Notes: generated by a model not told the origin, from the letters alone. 64,000 nucleotides of DNA from Spiroplasma endosymbiont of Amphimallon solstitiale (GCF_964030965.1 NZ_OZ034999.1:1488001-1552000), one strand, 5' to 3'; positions 35,879 to 47,633 are shown, counted from the stretch's first letter. Program-made: numbers and translations.

Positions 35879-35984
35879 CTTTTTTGTCTAAACAATCTTT
35901 TGAATCTGCCATTTAATTTTGCATCTTTCTATTATAGATTAATTTAAATTTAACATAAAAAAGTAGTTATTACTACTTTTTTAA

Positions 35985-38942
35985 TTAAACGACATAATTA
36001 ACATTTTTCGTTGATTTATCGCTTTCAATAATTTTTTTAGCATCTGCTAATTTAATGGCTACCATTTTCGTAATTCCTTGATTTTGCATAGTTGTACCAT
36101 ATAATACATCACAATTTTCCATTGTGCCTGGACGATGAGTAACAATAATAAATTGTGTATATTGTGAAAAACTACGAACATATCTAGCAAAACGGTCTAA
36201 ATTTGCTGGATCCAATGGTGCTTCAACCTCATCTAATATTGTCAATGGCAATGGCTTGACTTTTAAAATAGCAAATAATACCGCCAATGCAACTAATGAT
36301 TTTTCACCACCTGATAATAAGTTTAAATTACTAATTCTTTTACCAGGAGGATTAGCAAGCACTTCCACACCTGTATTTAAAATATCATCAGGTGATGTAT
36401 ATCGTAAACTACAAGTTCCTCCACCAAATAAAGTTTGAAATGTTTCGGGCAATACCATATTAATAGCTTTGATTGTTTCATCAAATTGCGTTACCATAAC
36501 ATTGTCCATTTCATCAATGGCTGTTAACAACGATTGTGATGCTAATTGCAATTCATCATGTTTAGTTTTTAACCGTAAATAACGTTCATTTTCATTTTCA
36601 AATTCTTCAATAGCATTAATATTTACAAATCCTAAATCTTCAATCTCACTACGTAATTGTTGTACCAAATTACGTGCTTGTTGTTCATCTGCTAATGGTT
36701 CACTATAATGTTCTCTAGCATATTCATAAGTTAAATTATAAGTTTCAACTAAACGTCTTAAATGTTGTTCTACTTTTGACTCCATTTTTACTTGTTCAAG
36801 CTTTTGATTATTTAATTTATCACTAGTCATAAAATGTTCTTGATTTAAACTATATAATTCATTTTCTAAACTTTGCATTTGTTCTAATAATTGATGTTTC
36901 TGTTTACGAATTAATTGTAGTTGACTTTTTATTGTTGCTTGATCATATTTAGAATTTTCATATTGAATAAAAATATCATTTAATTGGTTTGTAGTATCAA
37001 TATCTAATTTTTTACCAGTTAATGTTTGATATTGAGTAGTTAATAATTGTGATTGATTAGTGATATCACTAATTTCACTAATCAATTTATTTATTGTTAA
37101 AGTAATTGTCAACTTTTGACCTTGATAATTATTTAATTCACTTTCAATACTTGTTCTTTGGACATTTATATTAACTAATTGTTGTTCTAATGATTTAATT
37201 TCTTCTTTTAATTCAGAAACTATTAACTTTTCTTTAAAAAAATTAATACTATTTTGATGTTGATAACCTCCAACAATAGCACCACCAGCTTTAATTAATT
37301 GACCATCTAAAGTTACACATTGGTATTTAGCAGCAATTAATTGTGAAATAACTCTTGCGCTTTCTAAGTCTTCACAAATAATAGTACGACCTAAAAGAAA
37401 ATTAATAATCGGCTGAATTCTATTATCAACTGCTGTAACTAAATGATGAGCAAAACTTAAATAACCCGATTTACTATTAACAATAATTTCATCTTCTTTA
37501 GTCGCTGTTCGAACTTGAATTGAATTTAAAGGTAAAAAAGTGGCAATTCCCGCTTTATTTTGTTTTAAAAATTCAACAGCCTTGGTTGCATCTTTGTTAG
37601 TCGCCGTAACAATGTTTTTTAAAGTATTGCCCAATACTTTAACAATCGCTTCACTATAAAGATCGGGCACCGAAATTAAATCACTCACTACTCCAATGAT
37701 GCCATATAGTTTATCTTTATTATTTAAAATTGTTTGAACACCCAAATATTTTTGATTTTGTCGTTGTTGATAATTAATTACCGATTCTAATTGTGCTTTT
37801 TTTTCGCCTAAACCACGATGAATATTATTTTGTCCTAAAATTAAATCTTGATGTTGAACATTTAGTTCTTCAAATAAATTATTAATTTTATCAAAATTTT
37901 CTTGTTCTTTTTTTTGCAAAAAAGTTTTTTGTTCAATAATAGTAAGCAAAGTTTCAATTTCATTTTTTAATTTTTCAACTTCTGTTTGATCTTTTATTTC
38001 ACTTTGTTTTGTTTTCATTAACAATTTTTGTTGTTCTAAAACTTGCAATAAACTATTAACATTAGATAAATTCATTTCTAAACTATTAATGTTTTTATCT
38101 AAATCATAACTTTTATTTTTTAAAAATTTTAATTGTTGTTCATTCTTACTAATACTTAAATTAAGTTGTTGTTGTAAAATTTCATTATCATTTATATTGA
38201 CTGTTGTAAGTTTTAATTGATTATGATATGTCTCCAAATCTTTAACAATAATAGTAATTTCATATTTTTTTAAATTATCACGTAATTCAACATAAGTTTT
38301 AGCTTTCTGTGCTTGTTTTGCTAATGGTTCAATTTTTCTACTTATTTCACTAATAATATCATTAACTCGAACTAAATTTTCATTAGTACGCTCTAATTTA
38401 CGTAATGACTCTTCTTTCCTCTTTTTGTATTTTGAAACACCCGCAGCCTCTTCAAATAAAGTTCTTCTTTCTTCTGGCTTAGAATCAGCAAATCGTGAAA
38501 CATTACCTTGACTAATAATTGCAAGTGAACCCTTAGCTAAACCTGTACCCATAATAATTTCTTGTACATCTTTTAAACGAACACGAGCTTTATTAATGTA
38601 ATATTCATTTTCTGAACTATTACGAAAAGTTTTTCTAGTAATTTGTACTTCATTAAAATCAACTTTAAATATTTTATTAGTATTATCAAAAACTAAAGTA
38701 ACTTGAGCACTATTTAATGGTTGTTTACCTTTAGCACCATTAAAAATTATATCTTCACTATTTTCACCACGTAATGATTTAACTGATTGTTCACCTAAAA
38801 CTCAACGAATAGCATCATTAATATTAGACTTTCCAGAACCATTAGGGCCAACAATACCTACAATATTAGTATCAAATTCTATTGTTAAAGGCTCTGCAAA
38901 TGACTTAAAACCATATGCTTCAATTCTTTTTAAGAATGCCAT
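35985..38942 (-). CDS. smc: Chromosome partition protein Smc
   Basis: Smc is the ATP-driven DNA-loop-extruding condensin subunit. The 985-residue product has Walker A GPNGSGKSN at residues 32-40 and a first coiled coil. The hinge domain lies around YGIIGVVSDLISVPDLYSE. A second coiled coil leads to the LSGGEKSLVAL signature and the Walker B LTILDEVEAPLD. Ordinary Smc is about 1,180 residues; the shorter coiled coils match mollicute Smc size. One UGA-Trp (AIRWVLGEQS) precedes the long open frame. ATG 38942 has AGGTGAGG upstream. The gene is intact. Confidence 0.95.
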
Positions 38943-39024
38943 CTTACCTCACCTATTTTAAAATATATATTTATATTTTAACATGAATCAGCTTAATATT
39001 TATTGTTAAGATTTAACAGAAATA

Positions 39025-39822
39025 TTACTTTATTTGCATTATTATTTGTTCTTTAATTGTTTTATAATAAAATTTATTAATTCACAAATAAAATAATGTA
39101 GTACTAATAATAGTACTAATAATTAACATTATAACTAAGATACTATTAATTCATAATGGAATTCCAATAATTGAATAATTAAAGTTGAGAATATTATAAG
39201 GATAAATAAAATTTTTAACATCATTTGCTTGCAAAATACTGGCTCTAATATAAATATAAGTTAGATAAATAATTGGATAAATAACTACTAATATAAATTG
39301 TTTTTTAATATTGATATTAAATTTATTTTTTCTAAACGTTAAAATTAAAAAAGTAATCATCAATATTGGTGATACTAAATGATCTAAAAAGGAACAAAAT
39401 AAAGATAAATTATTCAATTTTCAAAATCAATTAAGTTCTAAATCTAACTTTGAAACACTATCAATAAATATCCCCACTCAAAAAATAAGGGCAGTAATAG
39501 TTATGTATATTGTTAAATTAATTTGACTATAAATATTAGTGAATCTATTTGTCTGCTCTTTTTGATGATAAATTAAAGAAAATAAAAATCAAATATTAAC
39601 AATAAATATTGTTTGAGAAGACCAAAATGATAACATTACATCAAAGTTTTGCAATACTATAGAATTATAAAAATTATCTTTATTAGTACTATTAACATAT
39701 CAAAATTCAGTAAATACAGAAAAGATGATAGTCAATATTGATAAAATAAAAATTAATATACAGCTTAATAATTTATATAAAAATCTTCAATCTTTAAATT
39801 TTTGCTTATATAATAAAAACAC
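39025..39822 (-). CDS. Multi-pass membrane protein of unknown function
   Basis: 265 residues with UGA as Trp, with about six or seven hydrophobic helices (for example LLSCILIFILSILTIIF and IYITITALIFWVGIFI). The most likely start is GTG at 39822, because AGAGGA lies 8 bases before it and no ATG is placed as well. The composition resembles mollicute-specific membrane families, but I cannot name one with confidence. It sits between smc and a broken coiled-coil gene. Confidence 0.7.
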
Positions 39823-40662
39823 AAATTATTCCTCTTCGAAAAACAAAATCATATTTAATAAATATAATAATAACAATTTTTTTGCTAATTTAACAAAAAA
39901 TAAGTATTAATTAAATTTTGACATGAATATTTTAATAAGAAGTAAGCGAAGTTGAAGATAAATTTTTACTAGAATCACTTTCTTTACTTTGTTCAAGTTC
40001 ATCAAAATTGTTTTCTAAAATTGGTAAAAATTCTAAATCACATTGCTCTTTTATATCATTAAAACTCACAATTGGACTATTTTTTTTAGGTAACACATTT
40101 TTTAATTGTGTCTCTAGTTGTGCAATTTTTTCTTCTTTTTCTTCAATAATTTTTTTTAAATGTTCAATTTCAGTATCTTTTTTTTCAAACTCAGATTTGA
40201 AAGCAGTAGTTATTGCTTCAACTACATCTCAATCTTCATCTTCAGTTTCTTCTCATTCTTTTTCAACTTTTGCTTTAATTTTTGGAATTAAATCTTCTAT
40301 ATATGTGTCAATATATTTAATAATCATTTCAAATAATAAAGAACCTTCATCTTTAGTTCCTACATTTTCATTATTATCAATCGTCTTTCAACTATTAATA
40401 ACTTTTAATCTTTCAATAGGAAAAATTTCTTTTAATGATGTTATAAGTGACTGATATTGTTCTTCAATTTTTTGAAATATTTCATTAAGTTTTGCTTGAA
40501 AAAATTCTTTTTGTTTATTATTTGTTAATTGAGGAGTTTCATTTTCAATAGTTTTAATATTCTCTAATACTTCTATTTTTTTAAAAATTTTGCTTACTTC
40601 CTTTTCACTTAAGAAATTATCTTCAACTAATGTAAATTTAGTGTATAAATTACAAAATTTTC

Positions 40663-40996
40663 TTTTAATTATGTAGAAAAGTATTTTAATTATGTAGAAA
40701 AGTATGGATGACCAAAAATTATTCATCAATTTACACTTAAAATATTATTTTTAATTAAAAATTTGTTAAAAGTAACATTATTTAGTGTAAAAATTCTCTA
40801 AAAATAACACTTTATCATGTATCATTACTTTTCTACAAAATTAAAGGAAAAGTATGGATGACCAAAAATTATTCATCAATTTACACTTAAAATATTATTT
40901 TTAATTAAAAATTTGTTAAAAGTAACATTATTTAGTGTAAAAATTCTCTAAAAATAACACTTTATCATGTATCATTACTTTTCTACAAAATTAAAA
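40663..40996 (+). mobile_element. MITE copy 10 (outer, split by copy 11)
   Basis: 334 bp in total. Subtracting the inner 163-bp MITE and its 8-bp repeat leaves 163 bp. The outer flanks are AAATTTTC (40655-40662 and 40997-41004). The first 21 bases stand alone before the inner copy. Confidence 0.95.
40684..40846 (+). mobile_element. MITE copy 11 (inserted inside copy 10)
   Basis: 163 bp, flanked by GAAAAGTA (40676-40683 and 40847-40854), which is part of the terminal repeat of the outer MITE. Confidence 0.95.
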
Positions 40997-41545
40997 AAAT
41001 TTTCTAGATAAAAAATAATATTTTTCCTCTTCAATTAATTTTTTAAGCAAAATTTTTCTGCCTTCTTTATTTAATATTTGAAAATTAGCTTCTTCACTAT
41101 CGGGAACTGCTAATACCAAATAATTATCATTTTCTGTTTTTAAATAAAATTTGATCATGGTAACTTATATTGTAAATTATCATTTTTATATTCAATTTTA
41201 ATAATTAATCCTGGTTGTAAAATATTATTGATCATATTGTTTAATTTATATTTTTCACGATCTCATTCATTATTTTTAAATCATAAAATAAATTCATAAA
41301 GTGAAATTGTAAAAGACTTAATAAATTCAATAATTTTTTGATGATAATTTTTAATATTATCTTTCATTAAATTTGTATTATTAATAATTCCCTGTTTAGT
41401 TTCTTCTAATTGAAGCATTTTTTGTTTTTCTTCTTCTTCAATAGCTTCTTCTTGCTTTTTTTTACTTTCTGTTATTTTTTCTCTTGTAATAATTCTAATT
41501 TTTTCAATTTGCTGTTTTAACTCTGCTAGTACTTTTTTATCATTA

Positions 41546-42606
41546 CCTGAATTGTAAAATTAAAAAGGACACTTATATAAAAATTAAATTGTGTTAATTC
41601 TATAATTAAGAAAAGAAAGGAATTAGTACAATGTATAAGTATCTGACTATTGAATCAATAATAGCAATAAAAGAATATAAAAGTTATGGATTTTCGATTC
41701 GTAAAATAGCAAAAGCCATTGATTATAGTAAATCAACTGTACATAGAGTTTGTAGATTATTAAATCAAAACTTATTACCATTAGAAATATTGAATAAAAT
41801 TCAAAAAAATAAACAAAATGCAGGTAGAAAATTAATAATTTTAACTTTAATAGAAATTAATACTATTAATCATTTGTTAATTACTAAAAATTATGCTCTT
41901 GATATAATTGCTAATTTTTTAAAGGAAAATAAAATAAAAAGTATTTCAACAAAAACTTTATATAACATGTTTAAAACAAATCGAATGGGTTTTGATGAAA
42001 ATAACTTATTGAGAAAAGGAAAAAATAAACCTCACAAACAAAAAGAAACTAGGGGCAGAATTAATAATTGTAAGTCTATTCATGAAAGAAATTTAATCAT
42101 TCCTAATATTAAAAATATAGAAGAATTTGGTCATTTAGAGGGTGATACTATCATTGGTAAAGATCATAAAAGTTCTATTATTACTTTAGCTGATATATGA
42201 TCAAAAACCACAATTCCTTTAGCAACTAAAAATAATAAATCAGAAAATATTACAAAAAGTATAATAAAATTTATTTCAAAGTTACAAAAAGGAACAGTTA
42301 AAACTATTACTTTTGATCGTGGTAAAGAATTTAGTAAATGAAAATTAATCGAAAAAAATTGTAATGTTAAGATTTATTTTGCAGATCCTGGTAAACCTTG
42401 TCAAAGAGGTTTAAATGAAAATAATAATGGTATTTTAAGAAGATATTTACCAAAATCTACAGATCTATCTTCATATAAACAAAAAGATTTAAATACTATA
42501 GCATTTCAAATTAATTCTACACCCAGAAAATCACTATCTTATAAAAGACCAATAGATTTAATACAATTATTTTAAAAAACTGTCCCATTTATATTTACAA
42601 TTCAGG
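41546..42606 (+). mobile_element. IS30-family element, copy 4 (complete)
   Basis: 1,061 bp, identical in structure to copy 1. It is flanked by TTA on both sides, compatible with a 3-bp duplication. It lies antisense within the long coiled-coil gene. Confidence 0.95.
41631..42575 (+). CDS. IS30-family transposase (intact)
   Basis: 314 residues with D172, D229 and E263 intact (LEGDTI, TFDRG, GLNENNNG). It is near-identical to copy 1 apart from ENITKS in place of ENIKKS. The RBS region differs by one base (GGAATTAGTACA). Confidence 0.93.
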
Positions 42607-43587
42607 TTATCTAAACTTACATTTTCTAAAGTTCTTGACAAATTTTCATATGTCGTTCTTTCTGTTTTATTAATATTTTCTAATGCTGCTATTTTTTTAT
42701 TAATAACTTCAATCGATTTACTTTCTTCTTCAACTAATTGTTCACAATGTCTATCAAACTGTAATGTAATTTCTTTTATTCTTTCAGAAGTACTTTTTGT
42801 TAAATTTACTGCTTCTGTTATGTATTTCATTATGAAATTTTTTGCTAAGTCACTTGTATATGAATCACTTATTTTTTTTAATATAGTAAATTCATTATTG
42901 ATAGCACCACATATTCTATTAATATTTCATTCTAAACTATCTGCTGCAAATTGTTCAGTACTATTAAGAATAAGAAATTGATAATAATAATCCATTATCT
43001 TAGAATCGTCAATATTAATAATAAAATTTTTTAATTCATTTATTCTTTTTGCTATCTTTTTTTGAAAACTATTATAATAACTTTCATTATTATAATCTTC
43101 TAAATCAATTAAAAATTGTTTTCTTTTCATCACATTACTAACTAATGCCACTTGTTCACTACATTCTTTAACTTTTTCTAGATTTCTTTTATGATTTAAA
43201 ATAAATTCTTGATAATCTTCACCAATAATTTTAAATTTTTTAATATTTTTTTCAAAATTAATAAAAACATTACACAACTCAGCAATTTTTTCTTTTCACT
43301 CTACCGATAAAAACTGTTCTAGATTTTCTTCTTGTATAATTTGTTTTCAAAAATTAATCGCATTATCGGGAATTTTTAATTCAGGAAAAAAGTAATCAAA
43401 ATTAATTCGTGCTTGTTCTTGTTTAAATTTTATAATTTCCAGAACAATATTTTTAAATTTTATAATTTCAAAATATTGTTCTGGAAATGATTCTTTAACT
43501 ATATTTTTTAATTCAATAATTAAGTTATGTTCTTCATTAAAAATTTGCCGTTCTTTTTCAATTCATTGTCATGAATTTTTTAAATTT

Positions 43588-44648
43588 CCTGAATTGTAAA
43601 ATTAAAAAGGACACTTATATAAAAATTAAATTGTGTTAATTCTATAATTAAGAAAAGAAAGGAATTAGCACAATGTATAAGTATCTGACTATTGAATCAA
43701 TAATAGCAATAAAAGAATATAAAAGTTATGGATTTTCGATTCGTAAAATAGCAAAAGCCATTGATTATAGTAAATCAACTGTACATAGAGTTTGTAGATT
43801 ATTAAATCAAAACTTATTACCATTAGAAATATTGAATAAAATTCAAAAAAATAAACAAAATGCAGGTAGAAAATTAATAATTTTAACTTTAATAGAAATT
43901 AATACTATTAATCATTTGTTAATTACTAAAAATTATGCTCTTGATATAATTGCTAATTTTTTAAAGGAAAATAAAATAAAAAGTATTTCAACAAAAACTT
44001 TATATAACATGTTTAAAACAAATCGAATGGGTTTTGATGAAAATAACTTATTGAGAAAAGGAAAAAATAAACCTCACAAACAAAAAGAAACTAGGGGCAG
44101 AATTAATAATTGTAAGTCTATTCATGAAAGAAATTTAATCATTCCTAATATTAAAAATATAGAAGAATTTGGTCATTTAGAGGATGATACTATCATTGGT
44201 AAAGATCATAAAAGTTCTATTATTACTTTAGCTGATATATGATCAAAAACCACAATTCCTTTAGCAACTAAAAATAATAAATCAGAAAATATTACAAAAA
44301 GTATAATAAAATTTATTTCAAAGTTACAAAAAGGAACAGTTAAAACTATTACTTTTGATCGTGGTAAAGAATTTAGTAAATGAAAATTAATCGAAAAAAA
44401 TTGTAACGTTAAGATTTATTTTGCAGATCCTGGTAAACCTTGTCAAAGAGGTTTAAATGAAAATAATAATGGTATTTTAAGAAGATATTTACCAAAATCT
44501 ACAGATCTATCTTCATATAAACAAAAAGATTTAAATACTATAGCATTTCAAATTAATTCTACACCCAGAAAATCACTATCTTATAAAAGACCAATAGATT
44601 TAATACAATTATTTTAAAAAACTGTCCCATTTATATTTACAATTCAGG
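43588..44648 (+). mobile_element. IS30-family element, copy 5 (complete ends)
   Basis: 1,061 bp flanked by TTT on both sides. It lies 981 bp from copy 4, in the same orientation and the same host gene. Confidence 0.95.
43673..44617 (+). CDS. IS30-family transposase with substitution next to the catalytic Asp
   Basis: Full-length 314-residue frame. Residue 171 is Asp in place of Gly, giving LEDDTI where LEGDTI is found in the other copies, directly before catalytic D172. This may reduce activity. D229 and E263 are intact. Confidence 0.9.
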
Positions 44649-44938
44649 TTTTCTAATAAAAGTTCATCAAATACTAAAAACTTTTTATTATTATAAAGAG
44701 AAAATAACTCTTGATAAAGATAATGAACAATATTTAAAAATCAAAATAATGAATCTGCTTTAATTAAACTATTAAAAAATATAGTAAGGTCATCACTATT
44801 AATTGTTTTTATTAATTGTTTACAATACTTTCTTTCTATTTTTGTACTTGTAATCTTAGAAATTATTTCTTTTCTAAAATCCTTAATATTTTTTTGCTTT
44901 TTATTATCAGAACCTATTTCTTGACTTTCTGTAGGCAC

Positions 44939-45419
44939 TTCTTTACATCCTTTCAAATAAAAAACCCATTTATTTTATTAAAAAAAACAATGGGCTTGAA
45001 AAACATATTTTTTTAAATTTTTTATTTTAAATTTTCATTAAAATAAGCAAAGGAACAATTCTAAAATAAATTAGTTATAATTTATTTGAAAAAGTTAATT
45101 AACAATCTCTAAAATCTCTTGTTAATTACCTATAATAATGCATATAGTTTATCTCTAATATTTTAGATAACTATTGCTAAATAATAGCATGTATAAAATG
45201 TATTGCAAATAATATACAAAAATCATACTTTATATTACATTAATTTTACTAATTAAAATGATAAATAAAACCAGATTCAATTAACTTTAACACTTTTATT
45301 ATGAAATAAATTTTATTTTGTAAATAAAATATTTTATAATAAAAATACTATTTATATATAGAATAGGGGTTACATAAATCCACTATTATAAATAGTACTA
45401 CTTAAAGGGGGAGGAAATT
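44939..45419. other. Non-coding spacer upstream of the aguA fragment
   Basis: 481 bp without a supported gene. It holds an imperfect hairpin (CCCATT and AATGGG, 44965-44994) and a -10-like TATAAT at 45335-45340. GGGGGAGGAAATT, the strong ribosome-binding site of the aguA fragment, lies at the right edge. Confidence 0.5.
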
Positions 45420-45733
45420 ATGAGCAAATTATTAACATCAACACCAAAAAAAGATGGTTTTTTGCCCTAATTGAATCAATAGAACATAAAGGCACATGAA
45501 TGATTTGACCGCTTATGAAAGATGATTGACAAAAAGAATGTCAACCAGCACGAACTGTTTTTGCAAAAATAGCCAACTCAATCAATAAACATGAACCAGT
45601 AAAAATTATTATTAATAAAAGCAATTGAAATGAAGCTCGCAAACTATTAGATCCAACTATCAAATTAATCGATATCAAATATCAAGATAGTTGAGCGCGT
45701 GATATGGGACCAATTTATTTAATAAATAAAAAG
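45420..45733 (+). pseudogene. aguA: Agmatine deiminase, N-terminal fragment
   Basis: Agmatine deiminase turns agmatine into N-carbamoylputrescine and ammonia and works with ATP-yielding carbamate kinase. The fragment opens MSKLLTSTPKKDGF, then after a frame change near 45466 continues ESIEHKGTWMIWPLMKDDW and ends with DSWARDMGPIYLIN. These match the family start (STPKxDGF...EHxGxWMxWP) and the ARDxGP active-site region. The IS256 element cuts it off about a quarter of the way through, and no remainder appears on the far side. Frameshift plus truncation make it a clear pseudogene. Confidence 0.85.
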
Positions 45734-45773
45734 AGGCTTTTTAGAAATCTGTGTATCTTTGTTTTACAAAGTA

Positions 45774-47207
45774 CTAGTTCAGATTAATTCTATCTTCAAA
45801 TTTTATCATAAAATGAGCAATTGCTGTATTTCAATTTTGAATAGGCAATGTTCATTTTTTTGTTATATTTTCAATTGCTAAATAAAATATTTTAAAAACT
45901 GACATATCATTAGGAAAAGCTTTTTTGTTTCTAATAACTTTTCGTAATTGACTATTAACAGATTCAATAGCATTTGTTGTATAAATTACTCTTTTGATTT
46001 CTGCAGGATAACTAATAAAAATCATCAAATTTTCTCAATTTTTATATCAAGATTTAGCAATTTGGGGATATTGTTTATTTCATTTACTTTCAAATGATTC
46101 TAAAGCTTGCATTGCTTGTTCTTCACTACATGCACTATAAATTGGTTTTAAATCTGTAACTAGAGTTTTTCTTTAATTTTGTAGAAAAGTAATGATACAT
46201 GATAAAGTGTTATTTTTAGAGAATTTTTACACTAAATAATGTTACTTTTAACAAATTTTTAATTAAAAATAATATTTTAAGTGTAAATTGATGAATAATT
46301 TTTGGTCATCCATACTTTTCTACATAATTAAAAGAGTTTTTCGATGTTTGTATGAAACATATTTTAAACTATTTCGAATTTGATGAACAATGCATAATTG
46401 ATGTTCTGTTTTAGGATAAACTACTTGTATTGCTTCTGACATGCCTGTTAAATTATCACTACAAGCAATCAAAATATCATTTAAGCCTCGATTTTTCATT
46501 TCTGTGAAATTAGCTAATCAAAATTTAGCACCTTCATTTTCACTAATTCATAAGCCTAAAACATCTTTTTTACCTTCTAAATCAACTCCTAATGCTATAT
46601 AAACTGATTTGTTAATAATCCGTTTATCTTGTCGAACTTTAACTACTATACAATCAAAATAAACAATCGGATAAACGCTTTCTAATGGTCGATTTTGTCA
46701 TGCTTTGACATCATCAATAACATCATCAGTAATTTGACTAATAACACTTTCACTAATATCAGCACCATGATATAACTCTTGTAACTGCATTCTAATGTCA
46801 GATAGAGTCATACCTTTTGCATATAGTGAAAGCACTTGTTGATCAAAACCATCAAATCTTCGCTGTCTTTTTGCAACTATTACAGGAGTAAAATCACTAT
46901 TGCGATCTCTTGGTACATCAATCTCAATTTTACCTTGTTGAGTTATTAATTTTTTTGAACTTGTACCATTACGAGCATTTTCAGTATTACTATGTTGATT
47001 TTTTTCATATCCTAAATAATTTTGCATTTCAGAATTCAACATTTTTTCAACTAAACGTTTTGTTAATTCTTTATATAAACCCCCTTCTTTAAAAACTGTT
47101 GTTAAATCTTCAGTATTTTCTAATAATAAATCTACTGCTTTTGATATTGGATCATTATTATTAATATTTTGTTTTTTAGCCATCTGTAACTCACTCTTTC
47201 TAGTCAT
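45774..47207 (-). pseudogene. IS256/Mutator-type transposase, split by a MITE
   Basis: Same reading as copy 3 (420 residues when the MITE is removed). The MITE sits after SYKHRKTL, between the second catalytic Asp and the catalytic Glu, so the enzyme is dead. Confidence 0.9.
46171..46333 (-). mobile_element. MITE copy 12 (in IS256 copy 2)
   Basis: 163 bp, flanked by GAGTTTTT (46163-46170 and 46334-46341). Confidence 0.95.
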
Positions 47208-47342
47208 TTAATTATATTTACTAGAATTAATTAAACATAGTTATTTTTGTAAGTTACACAGATTACTAAACATTGCCTTTAAAAAATAAATAATTTTATT
47301 TCTTTATTATTAGAAAGAAATAAAAAACCCATTTGTTCAAGA

Positions 47343-47627
47343 TTAACTTAATTCATTTTTAAATTCATAAATATGAATATCAGTTTTATCAACAACAAAA
47401 CCAATAACATACGAAATACCACAAAGAAAATCAATAATTCTTCTTCGATCATTTTCAACAGTTGTTGTTAAATTAACTTTAATTGGTTTTTGTAAAATCA
47501 TAGCATTAGCAATTGATTCAATTTCTTGATAATTTTTAGGAGCAAATTCTTGTATTTGTTCTTGAAAACTGGTTTTATAATTACTATTTTCATCATTGTC
47601 TTTATATTTTTTACTTCTTCATCCCAT
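47343..47627 (-). CDS. sepF: Cell division protein SepF
   Basis: SepF anchors FtsZ filaments to the membrane. The 94-residue product starts MGWRSKKYKDND and contains EIESIANAMILQKPIKVNL, then VENDRRRIIDFLCGISYVIG. This matches the SepF core with its conserved R(R)xxDFLxG segment and the final Tyr/Val-rich strands. It has UGA-Trp at position 3. It lies 6 bases after ftsZ, with AAAGGGAG as RBS inside the ftsZ end. This short version has only a small N-terminal membrane-binding segment. Confidence 0.9.
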
Positions 47628-47633
47628 AATTAA

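Larger units (their letters stand above)
32104..35912 (-). pseudogene. SIR2-like domain protein, riddled with mobile elements
   Basis: After removing the IS5-like, IS1595-like and MITE insertions, the N-terminus reads MADSKDCLDKKVEENIKF and then ILFLGAGFSANFGFPLWKEL. This is the NAD-binding GAGxS motif of SIR2-like proteins. Further on come IITTNYDNIFG and KVYPIHGW, matching the TTNYD and HG elements of the fold. One frame change remains between DNLKSLL and RYKFISSN near the IS5 site, and the C-terminus is lost. SIR2-like NADases act in several anti-phage systems (for example Thoeris and SIR2-HerA), so a former defence role is plausible but unproven. The partner gene, if any, is not visible. 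Confidence 0.65.
39932..41158 (-). pseudogene. Acidic coiled-coil protein gene, broken by nested MITEs
   Basis: Unrecognised family. Removing 342 bp of MITE material joins YYFLSRKF to CNLYTKFTLVED in frame and gives 885 nt (294 residues). The N-terminal about 55 residues look globular (MIKFYLKTENDNYLVLAV). The middle is Lys/Glu-rich coiled coil (for example IEHLKKIIEEKEEKIAQLE). The C-terminus is acidic and Ser-rich. The ATG at 41158 overlaps the stop of the upstream coiled-coil gene, so the two probably worked as a pair. Confidence 0.75.
41140..44938 (-). pseudogene. Long coiled-coil protein gene, broken by two IS30 copies
   Basis: Unrecognised. Deleting both 1,061-bp IS30 copies and one 3-bp duplication each leaves 1,671 nt (556 residues) in a single frame. 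The pieces include FRKEIISKITSTKIERKY, a central stretch with DYYYQFLILNSTEQFAADSLEW, and long Lys/Glu heptad-like regions such as EKITESKKKQEEAIEEEEKQ. I prefer GTG at 44938 as start because AAAGGA lies 9 bases before it. The end overlaps the following gene. The two-gene arrangement of long coiled-coil proteins could be cytoskeletal or phage-defence-like, but no catalytic motif supports either. Confidence 0.7.
45734..47278 (-). mobile_element. IS256-family element, copy 2 (interrupted by a MITE)
   Basis: 1,545 bp. Minus 171 for the MITE and its duplication gives 1,374 bp, the same as copies 1 and 3. The flanks do not form a perfect 8-9 bp duplication. aguA sequence occurs only on the left side. 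Confidence 0.92.

Noticed and set aside
36256-36438. Short plus-strand frames inside smc and ftsZ
   Set aside because: No start signals, and the strongly conserved proteins on the other strand explain the sequence.
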